This document shows positions 27,754-37,589 of a DNA stretch of 64,000 bases, piece after piece. Every line of letters starts with the position of its first letter. Position 1 is the first letter of the stretch. The notes beneath the pieces were generated by a model. The model was not told the origin of the DNA. It did not search any database and was given only the letters and a program-made list of their open reading frames with translations. Made by a program: the position numbers and the translations under genes. The stretch spans positions 1,550,001 to 1,614,000 of the forward strand of contig NZ_CP010431.2 in assembly GCF_000814845.2 (NCBI RefSeq). The letters are read 5' to 3'. The DNA comes from Pandoraea sputorum (GTDB lineage Bacteria; Pseudomonadota; Gammaproteobacteria; Burkholderiales; Burkholderiaceae).

Positions 27754-29655
27754 ATGACTTCGTACGCGTCGTTTCACGCCCGTTCGATTGCTCCGGACTC
27801 GCGTGCGGCCTTCTGGGAGGAACAGGCCAAAATGATCGACTGGGAGACGCCCTTCGATCAGGTGCTCGAATACGACAAGCCGCCCTTTGCGCGCTGGTTT
27901 GTCGGTGGGCGGACCAACATCTGCCACAACGCGGTTGACCGTCATCTGCCGTCGCGCGGCACGCAGAATGCGCTGGTGTGGGTGTCGACGGAAACCGAAC
28001 AGGAGCGTGTCTACACCTACGACGAACTCGCGGCGGAAGTGAACCGCATGGCGGCATCGTTGCAATCGCTGGGTGTGACGCGCGGCGAACGCGTACTGAT
28101 CTATATGCCGATGGTGCCGGAGGCGCTGTTCGCGATGCTCGCGTGCACGCGTCTCGGCGCGATTCACTCGGTGGTGTTCGGTGGCTTTGCGTCGGTCAAT
28201 CTCGCCGCGCGCATCGACGACGCGCAACCCAGAGTCATCGTCTCGGCGGATGCCGGTTCGCGTAACGGTAAGGTCGTACCCTACAAGCCGCTGCTCGACG
28301 AAGGCGTTGCGCTCGCGCAGCACAAGCCCTCGAGCGTGCTGCTGATCGATCGCGGGCTGGCACCGATGGAGCGAGTCGCAGGGCGCGACGTCGACTATGC
28401 GCCGCTGCGTGAACAGCATCTCGATGCGTTCGTTCCGTGCGAATGGATGGAGTCGAGCGAGCCCTCCTACATCCTCTACACGTCGGGGACGACGGGCAAG
28501 CCGAAGGGCGTGCAGCGCGACACCGGCGGTTATGCGGTAGCGCTGGCTTCGTCGATGAAGCACATCTTCTGCGCGAAGCCCGGCGACACGATGTTCTGTG
28601 CGTCGGACATCGGTTGGGTGGTGGGGCACAGTTACATCGTCTATGCGCCGCTACTCGCGGGCATTGCGACAGTGATGTACGAGGGCACACCGATCCGTCC
28701 CGATGGCGGAATCTGGTGGCGCATCGTCGAGAAGTACAAGGTGACGCAACTCTTCACCGCGCCGACTGCGATTCGCGTGCTCAAGAAGCAGGACCCGGCG
28801 TATCTCACGCAGTATGACCTGTCGTCACTGCGACTGATTTTCCTCGCGGGCGAGCCACTGGACGAACCCACGGCGCGCTGGCTCACCGAGGGTGTGGGCA
28901 AACCGGTCGTCGACAATTATTGGCAGACGGAGACGGGGTGGCCGATTCTCGGCATGGCGCGCGGCGTCGAAGTCCTGCCGAGCAAGCTGGGGTCACCGGG
29001 CAAGCCGGTGTATGGCTACGACGTCAAACTGGTCAACGAGGCGACGGGCGAGGATTGCGGGCCGAACGAGAAGGGGGTGCTTGCCATCGAAGGCCCGATG
29101 CCGCCGGGCTGCCTCAGCACCCTGTGGGGTGACGACGCGCGTTTCGTCAAAACGTATTGGCAGACGGTGCCGGGCCGCACCCTGTATTCGAGCTTCGACT
29201 GGGGCGTGCGCGACGAGGAAGGCTATTACTTCATTCTCGGGCGCACCGACGACGTGATCAACGTGGCCGGACACCGGCTCGGCTCGCGTGAGATCGAGGA
29301 GAGCATTGCGAGCCATCCGGCGGTGGCGGAAGTCGCGGTGATCGGAGTGCAGGATGCGCTCAAGGGGCAGGTGGCGATGGCGTTCGCGGTGCTGCGCCGC
29401 CCGGAGCTGGTGGACACGCCGGACGCACGTCTTGCGCTTGAAGGCGATGTCATGAAGACCGTCGACAAGCAACTCGGGGCGGTGGCGCGTCCGGCGCGCG
29501 TGTTTTTCGTCTCGATGCTGCCCAAGACACGTTCAGGCAAGCTGTTGCGTCGCGCCATTCAGGCCATTTGCGAGGGACGTGAGACGGGCGATCTGATCAC
29601 CATCGAAGACCCGTCTGCGCTCGAGCAGGTGCGGGAGGCGGTGGCAGGGAGGTAA
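27754..29655 (+). CDS. prpE: propionyl-CoA synthetase
   Basis: 633 residues from ATG 27754, with AAGGAG 5 nt upstream; two earlier ATGs are in frame but lack such a site. Adenylate-forming motifs: YTSGTTGKPKGVQRD (about residue 241), DNYWQTETGWPIL (about 388-400), SSFDWGVRDEEGYYFILGRTDDVINVAGHR core, and LPKTRSGKLLRR with the catalytic Lys near the C-terminus. Length and motifs fit PrpE rather than Acs. It activates propionate to propionyl-CoA with ATP. The methylcitrate genes prpBCD are not in the window. Confidence 0.9.
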   Translation: MTSYASFHARSIAPDSRAAFWEEQAKMIDWETPFDQVLEYDKPPFARWFVGGRTNICHNAVDRHLPSRGTQNALVWVSTETEQERVYTYDELAAEVNRMAASLQSLGVTRGERVLIYMPMVPEALFAMLACTRLGAIHSVVFGGFASVNLAARIDDAQPRVIVSADAGSRNGKVVPYKPLLDEGVALAQHKPSSVLLIDRGLAPMERVAGRDVDYAPLREQHLDAFVPCEWMESSEPSYILYTSGTTGKPKGVQRDTGGYAVALASSMKHIFCAKPGDTMFCASDIGWVVGHSYIVYAPLLAGIATVMYEGTPIRPDGGIWWRIVEKYKVTQLFTAPTAIRVLKKQDPAYLTQYDLSSLRLIFLAGEPLDEPTARWLTEGVGKPVVDNYWQTETGWPILGMARGVEVLPSKLGSPGKPVYGYDVKLVNEATGEDCGPNEKGVLAIEGPMPPGCLSTLWGDDARFVKTYWQTVPGRTLYSSFDWGVRDEEGYYFILGRTDDVINVAGHRLGSREIEESIASHPAVAEVAVIGVQDALKGQVAMAFAVLRRPELVDTPDARLALEGDVMKTVDKQLGAVARPARVFFVSMLPKTRSGKLLRRAIQAICEGRETGDLITIEDPSALEQVREAVAGR

Positions 29656-29728
29656 GCCGCTCCTGGTCGCTTCTGTCGTCGGTGGTGATGCCGGTATGAT
29701 GCGTTGTGCCTCTTCATAGCCCAACGTC

Positions 29729-31183
29729 ATGACTTCACCCGATCAGGCCGCCTGGCGGCAGAAAGCGATGCTTTTGGTCGTCTCCGTCGGCTTCTTCATG
29801 CAGACGCTAGACTCGACCATCGTCAACACGGCGCTACCCGCGATGGCGCGCGATCTCGGTCAGTCGCCGTTGCACATGCAGGCGGTCGTCATTGCCTATG
29901 CGCTGACGATGGCCGTGACGATCCCGCTGTCGGGCTGGCTTGCCGATCGGTTCGGCACGCGCGTCGTCTTCTCAAGTGCGCTCACGATCTTCTCCATCGG
30001 CTCGGCCATGTGCGCCTATTCGAGCACGCTTGACGAACTCGTCTTATGGCGCGTCGTGCAGGGTTTCGGCGGCGCGATGCTCTTGCCTGTCGGGCGTCTG
30101 GCAGTGTTGCGCACATTCCCGCGCGAGCAGTATTTGCAGGCGCTGGCGTTCGTCGCCGTGCCTGGCATGATCGGGCCACTCATCGGGCCGACGCTCGGCG
30201 GCTGGCTCGTGAAGGTGGCGTCGTGGCATTGGGTGTTTCTGATCAATGTGCCGGTAGGCGTCGCGGGATGCGTGGCGGCCCACTTCTTCCTGACGAACGC
30301 GCGGGCTCCGCACCAGACATCGTTCGACGTCAAAGGCTATCTGTTGCTGTCGGTGGGGATGGTCGCGACATCGCTTGCGCTCGACCGTCACGCCGACATG
30401 GCGGGGGCGCACGCGCTGATGCTGGTGCTGCTCGTGGTCGGGTTTGCGGGCTTCGTCGCCTACGGGCTCTACGCGAACCGGACGCCGCAGCCGTTGTTCT
30501 CGCTCGCCATGTTCCGCGTGCACACGTTCAGCGTCGGGTTGCTCGGCAATCTATTCGCCCGCATCGGGATCGCGGCTGTGCCGTATCTCGTCCCGCTGCT
30601 GTTGCAGGTCAGTCTCGGTTATACGGCGTTCGAGGCGGGGCTGCTGATGCTGCCGACTACGATCACGGGCATCTTCGCAAAGAGTCTGGCGACGCATCTG
30701 GTCGTGCGTTATGGCTATCGTTCTGTCCTCGTGTGGAACACGATACTGGCCGGCGCAGTGATGGCCAGCTTCTCGTTGGTCACGCCCCACTATCCGGTGC
30801 CGTTGCTCATCGTTCAGTTGGGGATTCTCGGCGGCATCAACTCGATCCAGTTCACAGCAATGAACACGCTGACGCTCAAGGATCTGAACCCGGACGACGC
30901 GAGTGGCGGCAACAGCTTGTTCTCGCTCGTGCAGATGCTGGCGATGAGCTTCGGTCTGACGGTCGGCGGTGCGCTGCTGGTGACGTTCACGGGCGCGTTC
31001 GGCGAGGCGGCGGGCGTGGGCGCGCTCCCGGCGTTTCGTGCGACGTTCGCGTGTGTTGGCCTGATTACGTGTTGCTCGGCATGGATCTTCGCGCAGTTGA
31101 CCGATCGCGAGCAGATGGCCAACGACGATGGCGTTGCTCAGGCGCAGGCGGCTGCCACGACGCCGCCACCGCCTGCGAACTAG
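29729..31183 (+). CDS. MFS transporter, DHA2 family (MdtD-like)
   Basis: 484 residues, about 14 membrane segments. TM1 has GFFMQTLDSTIVNTALPAMA, the DHA2 motif D1, then SGWLADRFGTRVVF (motif A) and RVVQGFGGAMLLPVGRLA. Overall pattern is closest to E. coli MdtD. Likely a proton-driven exporter of drugs or organic compounds at the inner membrane. It stands 73 bp after prpE, with no obvious functional link, and converges with the LysR gene. Confidence 0.87.
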   Translation: MTSPDQAAWRQKAMLLVVSVGFFMQTLDSTIVNTALPAMARDLGQSPLHMQAVVIAYALTMAVTIPLSGWLADRFGTRVVFSSALTIFSIGSAMCAYSSTLDELVLWRVVQGFGGAMLLPVGRLAVLRTFPREQYLQALAFVAVPGMIGPLIGPTLGGWLVKVASWHWVFLINVPVGVAGCVAAHFFLTNARAPHQTSFDVKGYLLLSVGMVATSLALDRHADMAGAHALMLVLLVVGFAGFVAYGLYANRTPQPLFSLAMFRVHTFSVGLLGNLFARIGIAAVPYLVPLLLQVSLGYTAFEAGLLMLPTTITGIFAKSLATHLVVRYGYRSVLVWNTILAGAVMASFSLVTPHYPVPLLIVQLGILGGINSIQFTAMNTLTLKDLNPDDASGGNSLFSLVQMLAMSFGLTVGGALLVTFTGAFGEAAGVGALPAFRATFACVGLITCCSAWIFAQLTDREQMANDDGVAQAQAAATTPPPPAN

Positions 31184-31222
31184 CGGCGCTTTGTCAGAGG
31201 ATCGGGGCTTCGGTTCGTGCCG

Positions 31223-32140
31223 TCAGGCAAACGGCTTGTCGAGAATTTCGGGGGCGCGAATGGCGTCGATGAGCAGGCCGAGAAACGCCTCGACGGGCGC
31301 GGGCAGGGTGCGTCCGGCCATGGTCTGCACCTGAAGCGAGCGCTGATGCAGCGCCGGATTGCGGATAGGGATGGCGACGAGGCCCTCGGGCGCGAGGCGA
31401 CTGCGCACCGTGAGCAGCCCGGTGAGCGTGACGGCGTTGCCCGAGCGCACGAAGCTGTGCAGTGCGGCGTGGTAGTTGCTGATGAAGACCGGTTCGAACA
31501 GCAGGCCTTCGAGCGTGCAGCACAAATCGAACATCTGACGGATCGTCACCCCGGCCTCCGATAGCGCCATCGGGTACGGCAAGAGGTCGGCAAGGGCAAT
31601 CTCGCGCCGCTTGGCGAGCGGGTGCTTTTTCGCCATCAGCGCATAGATCGGCGCGGGTTGCGTGTGAACGACCTGCACGCCTTTTTCGGGCGCGACGCTG
31701 AAACACACCGCGATATCGGCTTCGCCATCGCGGACCCGCTCCGTCGCTTCGAAGGGCGATACGACATTCAGCAGAAAGTGCGCGCCCGGATACGCCTCGC
31801 GAAAGCGCGCGAAGACTTGCGGCAGGAAGTCGCGCGCCACACCTTCCGAACTGGCCACGCGAATCGTTGCGCGTCCCACTTCCGTGAGACCGCGAATCTC
31901 GGATGTGACGCGCTCGGCATCGAGCAACACACGCCGCGCATGATCCGCGAGTAGCGCGCCCGCTTCGCTCAGCACCATGCCGCGCGGACGCCGTTCGAAT
32001 AGCGGCGTCCCCAGATCCTCTTCCAGCTTGGCGATCTGACGGCTCAACGCTGAAACCGCCACATGCAAGCGTTCCGACGCCCGACTCAGTGAGCCTGTCC
32101 GGGCGACTTCCAGAAAGTAGCGCAGTGCGTGCGTTTGCAT
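31223..32140 (-). CDS. LysR family transcriptional regulator
   Basis: 305 residues, normal for the family. N-terminal winged helix: ALRYFLEVARTGSLSRASER, then LHVAVSALSRQIAKLEEDLG and PLFERRPRGMVLSEAG (residues about 5-62). The remainder is the periplasmic-binding-protein-like effector domain. It is divergent from the M20 peptidase / MHS transporter operon, with about 207 bp between starts including the AT-rich stretch near 32200-32230, so it most likely controls that operon in response to the imported or hydrolysed compound. Confidence 0.92.
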   Translation of the reverse strand: MQTHALRYFLEVARTGSLSRASERLHVAVSALSRQIAKLEEDLGTPLFERRPRGMVLSEAGALLADHARRVLLDAERVTSEIRGLTEVGRATIRVASSEGVARDFLPQVFARFREAYPGAHFLLNVVSPFEATERVRDGEADIAVCFSVAPEKGVQVVHTQPAPIYALMAKKHPLAKRREIALADLLPYPMALSEAGVTIRQMFDLCCTLEGLLFEPVFISNYHAALHSFVRSGNAVTLTGLLTVRSRLAPEGLVAIPIRNPALHQRSLQVQTMAGRTLPAPVEAFLGLLIDAIRAPEILDKPFA

Positions 32141-32347
32141 GGGGAGATCGGGGTGGGGAAGGTGTCATTTTTGCTTTGCCGAAACAGCAAAGAAACCTTC
32201 GAAATATTATCATTGTTGTCAAAAATAGCGACTCCTAGAATGGCCTGAACGGTTGTGCCGCAGCGTGCTACCGACACGCGTCGCATCCATGTCGTACCAA
32301 TGAGCGAGACCGGCAGCCGTGCCCACAATGCCATCTGGAGACAAGCA

Positions 32348-33745
32348 GTGACCCGTAGCGCAGCGATTTCCCAAGCCACCGCCCAATACGATTCGGGCGC
32401 TTTCCTCGACACGCTCAATCGTCGCGTCGCCTACAAGACTGAGAGTCAGGAGCCGGACAGCGGCGACGTTCTTCACGCTTATCTCTCCGACGAAATGACG
32501 CCCGCGCTCGCGACGCTGGGCTTTACGTCGCGCATCGTCCCCAATCCGATACCGGGCGGCGGACCGTTCCTGATTGCAGAGCGTCACGAAAGCGACGACG
32601 CCCCGACCGTCCTCACCTATGGGCATGGCGACGTCGTGCGCGGTTACGACGCACAATGGCGCGACGGCCTCAAGCCGTGGGAGATCGTCGTCGAGGGCGA
32701 CCGCTGGTACGGACGCGGCACTGCCGACAACAAGGGACAGCACACGATCAATCTGGCGGCGCTCGCGGAGGTGCTTGCCGCACGCGGCGGCAAGCTCGGC
32801 TACAACGTGAAGATGATCGTGGAGATGGGCGAGGAAATGGGCTCGCCGGGGCTGCGTGCCATCTGCGAACAACTGCGCGACGAGTTGCGTGCGGACGTGC
32901 TGATCGCCTCCGACGGTCCGCGTCTGGCGGCGCAGCGGCCCACGGTCTTCCTTGGCTCGCGCGGTCTCGTCAACTTCAAACTCAGCCTGAATTTGCGTGA
33001 TGGCGGCCACCACTCAGGGAACTGGGGTGGTCTGCTGCGCAATCCGGGCGTCGTGCTGGCGAATGCGATTGCGTCGATGGTCGACGGCAACGGCAAGATT
33101 CTGGTCGAGGGATTGCGTCCGCCCGAACTGCCTGTGTCGGTGCGACGTGCGCTGGCCGGACTTGAAGTCGGTGGCGGCCCGAACGACCCCGAGGTCGATG
33201 CCGATTACGGCGAGCCGGGCCTGACACCGACCGAGCGCGTCATCGGCTGGAACAACATCGAAGTGCTGGCCTTCAAGACGGGCAATCCCGAGAAGCCCGT
33301 CAACGCTATCCCCCCTTACGCCTACGCGCATATGCAGATCCGGTTCGTCGTCGGGACGGATTGGGAGCGTCTGGGAGACATCGTGCGTGCGCACCTTGAC
33401 GCGCATGGTTTCACGATGGTGGACGTAGAAGTCGAGCGCGGTGTGATGGCGACGCGTCTCGATCCGGAGGATCCGTGGGTGCTGTGGGCGCTGGCGTCGA
33501 TGCGCGAGACGACCGGCAAGCCGCCGGTGCTGCTACCGAACCTGGGCGGTACGTTGCCGAACGATGTTTTCGCCGACGTGCTGGGGTTGCCCACGCTGTG
33601 GGTGCCGCACTCCTATCCGGCGTGTTCGCAGCACGCGCCGGACGAGCATCTGCTGGGTTCGGTGGCGCGCGAGGCGTTGCAGATCATGGCGGGACTTTTC
33701 TGGGATCTGGGGGATGTGAACCTGAACGAGGGGAAACCGCGATGA
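32348..33745 (+). CDS. M20 family metallopeptidase / amidohydrolase
   Basis: 465 residues from GTG 32348, with GGAG 7 nt upstream; the in-frame ATG at 32300 lacks a binding site. Metal-binding motifs: TYGHGDVVRGYDAQW (His and Asp, about residue 92), WYGRGTADNKGQH (Asp, about 122), VEMGEEMGSPG (catalytic Glu pair, about 160), and a C-terminal His in SYPACSQHAPDEHL. The enzyme removes amino acids or acyl groups from small amides or peptides with two zinc ions. It shares an ATGA overlap with the transporter gene, implying that the carrier imports its substrate. Confidence 0.88.
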   Translation: MTRSAAISQATAQYDSGAFLDTLNRRVAYKTESQEPDSGDVLHAYLSDEMTPALATLGFTSRIVPNPIPGGGPFLIAERHESDDAPTVLTYGHGDVVRGYDAQWRDGLKPWEIVVEGDRWYGRGTADNKGQHTINLAALAEVLAARGGKLGYNVKMIVEMGEEMGSPGLRAICEQLRDELRADVLIASDGPRLAAQRPTVFLGSRGLVNFKLSLNLRDGGHHSGNWGGLLRNPGVVLANAIASMVDGNGKILVEGLRPPELPVSVRRALAGLEVGGGPNDPEVDADYGEPGLTPTERVIGWNNIEVLAFKTGNPEKPVNAIPPYAYAHMQIRFVVGTDWERLGDIVRAHLDAHGFTMVDVEVERGVMATRLDPEDPWVLWALASMRETTGKPPVLLPNLGGTLPNDVFADVLGLPTLWVPHSYPACSQHAPDEHLLGSVAREALQIMAGLFWDLGDVNLNEGKPR

Positions 33746-35100
33746 ACAGCTCCGCTGCCGCCGCCGGGGCGGATCAAGCCGAGGGTACCCACGACGCCAA
33801 TGTGACGGCGAGCGCACGTTCCGATGTGCCCGTCTACAAACTGATCGTCGCGACGTCCATCGGCAATGCGCTCGAATGGTACGACCTGATCGTCTACGGC
33901 TACTTTGCGGTGACGATCTCGAAGCTGTTCTTTCCTGCGCACGACGAAACCGTGTCGTTGCTAATGGCGCTCGGCACGTTCGCGTTGTCGTATCTGGCGC
34001 GACCGTTGGGGGCGTTCGTGCTCGGCGCGTACGCCGATCGACACGGACGCCGCGCGTCGCTGATGCTCTCGATTGCGATGATGACGGTTGGCACAGGAAT
34101 CATCGCCTTCATGCCGACATATGCGGTCATCGGCGTGTGGGCACCTATCGGCATCTTCCTGTCTCGTCTGATGCAAGGGTTTTCGGCGGGCGGAGAGTTC
34201 GGTAGCTCGACGGCCTTTCTGGTCGAGCACGTGCCGAACCGTCCCGGCTTCATGTCGAGCTGGCAGTTCGCGAGTCAGGGCGCGAGCACGTTGCTGGCGT
34301 CGGCATTCGGGGCGGTGCTGACCGGTGCGCTGACGCAGCCGCAGCTCGAATCGTGGGGCTGGCGGATTCCGTTCCTGTTCGGGATGCTGGTCGGCCCGAT
34401 CGGCTTGTACATTCGGAAGTACGTCGACGAGACGCCCGCATTTGCGAACGATGTGGCACGTAAGAAGGCGGCAAGCGCCGAGGGCGGCGATGCAGGCAAG
34501 TCGCCGGTGTGGGAGGTGCTGGCGACGCAGAAGTCGCGTCTGTTGGTGTCCATCGGCGCGTTGATTCTGACGACGACCGCGAACTACATGATCCTGTACA
34601 TGCCGACGTATGCGACGAAGCAACTCGGCCTGCCGCCCGCGCAGGGCTTTATCGCGACGCTGGTGACGGGGTTTGTGATCATGACGCTCACGCCGTTCGT
34701 CGGTCATTGGTCGGATAAGGTCGGACGCATTCGCATCATGCTGGTGGCCGGGGTGCTGTTTCTGTGTACGGTGTATCCGGCGTTTGCCTTCATGAATGCG
34801 CATGCGTCGCTGGCGACGATGATGGTCGTGATGCTGTGGGTGGGCGCGTTGAAGGCGGTGTACTTCGCGCCGATCCCGGCGCTGATGTCGTCGTTGTTCC
34901 CGACACGCACGCGCGCCACGGGCATGGCCGTCGGCTACAACCTGGGGACGACGATTTTCGGCGGCTTCACGCCGTTGGCGGTCGCGTGGCTGATTGCCGC
35001 GACGGGCAACAAGCTTGCCCCGGGGTTGTATCTGATGGTGGGCGCCGTGATCAGTCTGACGACACTGTTGATCGCCAGAACGCGGATGGGCGCTCGCTGA
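33742..35100 (+). CDS. MFS transporter, metabolite:H+ symporter (MHS) family
   Basis: 452 residues from ATG 33742, overlapping the peptidase stop. TM1 carries ATSIGNALEWYDLIVYGYFA, typical of MHS carriers (ProP, KgtP, citrate permease), followed by GAFVLGAYADRHGRRASLM (motif A) and RLMQGFSAGGEFGSSTAFL (motif with GGE). About 12 membrane segments. It imports an organic acid, betaine or amino-acid-like compound. The overlap with an M20 hydrolase suggests uptake of the compound that enzyme cleaves. Confidence 0.9.
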   Translation: MNSSAAAAGADQAEGTHDANVTASARSDVPVYKLIVATSIGNALEWYDLIVYGYFAVTISKLFFPAHDETVSLLMALGTFALSYLARPLGAFVLGAYADRHGRRASLMLSIAMMTVGTGIIAFMPTYAVIGVWAPIGIFLSRLMQGFSAGGEFGSSTAFLVEHVPNRPGFMSSWQFASQGASTLLASAFGAVLTGALTQPQLESWGWRIPFLFGMLVGPIGLYIRKYVDETPAFANDVARKKAASAEGGDAGKSPVWEVLATQKSRLLVSIGALILTTTANYMILYMPTYATKQLGLPPAQGFIATLVTGFVIMTLTPFVGHWSDKVGRIRIMLVAGVLFLCTVYPAFAFMNAHASLATMMVVMLWVGALKAVYFAPIPALMSSLFPTRTRATGMAVGYNLGTTIFGGFTPLAVAWLIAATGNKLAPGLYLMVGAVISLTTLLIARTRMGAR

Positions 35101-35168
35101 GCGTTACATCGGACGTTGCATAGCTACGTCGTTACATCGTTACGTCGCCACATCGTTAAGCCGCGAAA

Positions 35169-35483
35169 TTAGTGACGTTGAGGTGGCGCGTCCTCGGTCG
35201 AAAGGAGCGACGGGGCGCGCAACTCGTTGAGGAAGTGATCCCGCACCATGGCGAGCGAGTCGGCTTCGGTGTCGGGATTGGCCTGCCGGAGGGCGTCCGA
35301 AACCTGACGGGCGACGTCCGCGAGAATGACGCCCCAGACCGCCTCCTCGGAAACTTTGCGGGTTTCCTGATACATCCCGACCTTCATCGAGCAGTACATC
35401 GTCTTTTCTGCGGTCCAGACGCGCAGCATTTCGACTGCGTCATCGTCGGCCAATACGGCGTCGGGGATGGGACATGCGTGCAT
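35169..35483 (-). CDS. DUF5076 domain-containing protein
   Basis: 104 residues from ATG 35483; the frame continues upstream but the extra part is low-quality and overlaps decayed CDI sequence. The body DDDAVEMLRVWTAEKTMYCS, then MKVGMYQETRKVSEEAVWGVILADVARQVSDAL, fits the DUF5076 family as I know it. No signal or membrane segment. Function unknown. It lies at the border between the core genes and the CDI island. Confidence 0.72.
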   Translation of the reverse strand: MHACPIPDAVLADDDAVEMLRVWTAEKTMYCSMKVGMYQETRKVSEEAVWGVILADVARQVSDALRQANPDTEADSLAMVRDHFLNELRAPSLLSTEDAPPQRH

Positions 35484-35673
35484 CAAATACCTCTTGGATT
35501 GTTGACGGACTTGCGCGAGCCGTCGGTCTGGCTTGAACGGGGGAGTGTGCTTGCGGAGGCCGGAAACACAGGCTTTGCGCCGGGCAAAACCATGCGACGA
35601 TGATGACGCGGCCACTCGTTCAAACCCATCGGGTAACGACCGTAGATTGCCTTGGTACTTGTCTGATAAATCA

Positions 35674-35949
35674 TCAGCTTTGGCTGCGATACGTATCCTT
35701 CTTGATGCCTAGGGCGGCCGCGATGCTCGTCGTCGCGTCCTTGCGGACTCCTGCCGTAATGCCTTCCACAACGCTTTCGATCAGATTCAATCGGGCCTCA
35801 TTTTCCTTCTGCGGTAATTCGTCACTGCGCGTGTCGGCTATCTGATTGAGCAAGTTGCCAAGCACTACGCTTGCCGCACCGCCCATCGCACCCGCGCCGC
35901 AGTTGCCCCCTGACGCCGAGCCAGCGGCGCAGCCGCCAATAGCCTTCAT
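35674..35949 (-). pseudogene. cdiA C-terminal fragment (diverged orphan copy)
   Basis: The product after its start reads GNCGAGAMGGAASVVLGNLL, then NQIADTRSDELPQKENEARLN, nearly the same as the pre-toxin region of the large cdiA at 40240-40400. It diverges after GVRKDATTS (no LENN motif) and stops at YRSQS. A TGA lies directly before its first ATG, so it lacks the exported N-terminal part and cannot be delivered by itself. It is the most distal and most diverged of the cdiA copies; downstream of it nothing like an immunity gene is clear. Confidence 0.75.
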
Positions 35950-36046
35950 TCAGTTTTCCAATGGCCCGGGGCCACTCGTTGTGCGTCAAAAAATGCTCAG
36001 TGAATGGCCATGAGTAGCTCGTGAGTTTTCGAGGTCGCATTGCCAG

Positions 36047-36875
36047 GGCGTTGTTGCATCAATGGAGATCGAAAACATGAGCCCCTCAGTGAAGCCGAAT
36101 TCAGGCGATGCGGACGGATTTCGGGCGTGCGAGCGTGGCCATTCGGTTGAGCACGCCTGCGCGGATGACCACTTCGGTAGCTTGCGAGCCGATTTCGCGC
36201 GCCCACAGGCTGTGTCCCGTGAGCGTCTTGAGGCGGTACTTCAGGGTCTCAGCCAGCGAGCGCTTGTGATAACCGCTGGCGACTTTCCATTCGCGCCGAC
36301 TGCTTTTCTCAATGACATCGATGGCCTCGTGAACCTTCCACTCGCCTTCGCCGTAAAGCTTCAGCCCAGTGCTGTCGATTACCAAATGCAGCGGCTCGCT
36401 GGCATGCGAGGCGGGCAGCACGACATTCAGATGCTGCGCTCGGCGGCTCAACGTCGTGTAGTTCGGCACAGGCAACGTTGGGAAGACCAGGCTGCGCAAG
36501 CTCTGCGCGAAGCCTTGCAGCGCGCGCAACTGCAAGTGGAACACCGTCTTCAGACCGAGCAGCCCTTGGATCGGCGCGTCCGTGTAGACGGGCGGGCGCC
36601 CACGCTTGGGCGACTCGGTCTTAGCCGACGGCACAAGCGAGCTCTGTTCGACCCACACGTGACATCCCCTGGGGCAATCAGCCCCTGGTTGTACTGCGCC
36701 CAATTCTTGACGCGGTAGGTACCCTTGGGCTCGCTTCGCTCTCGGTGGTCCTTGCGCATCGTCCCGGAAAAAATCCAAGACACTACGCCGCTTCGGCAAA
36801 AGTTAACAGCACTACCCTCACAGCCGTTGCGCCTAAACGTCAGCCCAACCAAACCCGAATTTATGCAACAACGCC
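36047..36875 (-). mobile_element. decayed IS5-family (IS903-like) element, copy 1
   Basis: Imperfect terminal inverted repeats GGCGTTGTTGCATCAAT (36047-36063) and its complement with one change at 36859-36875 bound 829 bp. Inside, on the minus strand, is a transposase with TYRVKNWAQYNQGLIAPGDV in one frame, continuing as PVPNYTTLSRRAQHLNVVLP and LVIDSTGLKLYGEGEWKV in another, then jumping straight to SSRREWKVASGYHKRSLAE. About 100 central residues are missing and there is a frameshift, so it is inactive. No target duplication was found. Confidence 0.8.
36101..36799 (-). pseudogene. IS5-family transposase, internally deleted and frameshifted
   Basis: Remaining 232-residue frame has the first catalytic Asp region (LVIDSTGLKLYGEGEW) and the C-terminal YHKRSLAETLKYRLKTLTGH, but the middle part with the second Asp is gone. 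The original N-terminus (YRVKNWAQYNQGL) lies in a different frame at about 36680-36720. Not functional as a transposase. Confidence 0.8.
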
Positions 36876-36884
36876 GCGCGAGGT

Positions 36885-37589
36885 TTAGATTCCGACGGAG
36901 CGGCTTCGAATGGCTTTAGTGCCTTGAGCTGCAAGATATCCGGTAATTGCTAGCAATGCGGTAAGGGGGAAGGTAGCGAACCAGAGCTGCAACGGTTGCT
37001 TATGAATTAGATGCAATGGGGCTGAAATCAACCAAGTGAGCAACGCCGAGAAAAAAACATGCGCAAGACGATTTTTCAAGATGCAGGCTGTGAGTATGCA
37101 ATACGCTAATGGGGTTAGAAGTAAGTTGCACACGGTCAGCGCAACAATTAATAAGGGGCTTCCTTGAAGGACGATTTCTATGATATGGCCGATGGCAGGA
37201 ACTACCAGTGCTACGACGATGAAGGGGAATATCCATCGTCTCAATTCGAAATTCCAGAATTCGGCCTCCTCATCAAGCGCACCTAATCTTCTTCCCACAA
37301 TTGCAGAGATTGCGGTCGAGAGACTGCCGAAAATGACAGACATGGCGAGTCCCGCGATGCTGAAGCCGTCAGGACTGTAGAATATGAGGATGAAAAATAA
37401 TTGAAATATTGAAATTCCAAACGCCGATCCAAATGCTACGTAAATAAAAGATTTTTTAATAAAAAAATTCTTTTTCATGTTTGGTTTTTGCGCGGTTAGA
37501 GGTTTTTGCAAAAATAGCCAGGTAAGCGTTCCCGAGAAAACACTAAGCCCGACAAAATACATGGCCAATTTACCGAGGCGATTCCACGT
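36885..37589 (-). pseudogene. AT-rich polytopic membrane protein gene, 5' end cut by IS remnant
   Basis: Visible product about 225 residues from ATG 37562; the frame stays open upstream (WNRLGKLAMYFVGLSVF) until it meets the inverted repeat of IS copy 2 at 37590, so the start is probably lost. It has about six hydrophobic segments, for example FIYVAFGSAFGISIFQLFFI and LLIVALTVCNLLLTPLAYCI. No family recognised. Base composition is clearly more AT-rich than the flanking chromosome. It lies exactly between two IS5-family remnants within the CDI island; it could be a relic immunity protein or unrelated imported cargo. Confidence 0.5.

Noticed and set aside
32300..32347. ATG 32300 as start of the M20 peptidase
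   Set aside because: No ribosome binding site precedes it, while GTG 32348 has GGAG at 7 nt and matches the family N-terminus length.
35101..35165. Repeated TACGTCG/TACATCG words after the MHS transporter
   Set aside because: Irregular, under 65 bp and without fixed spacing; not a CRISPR or a clear tandem repeat.
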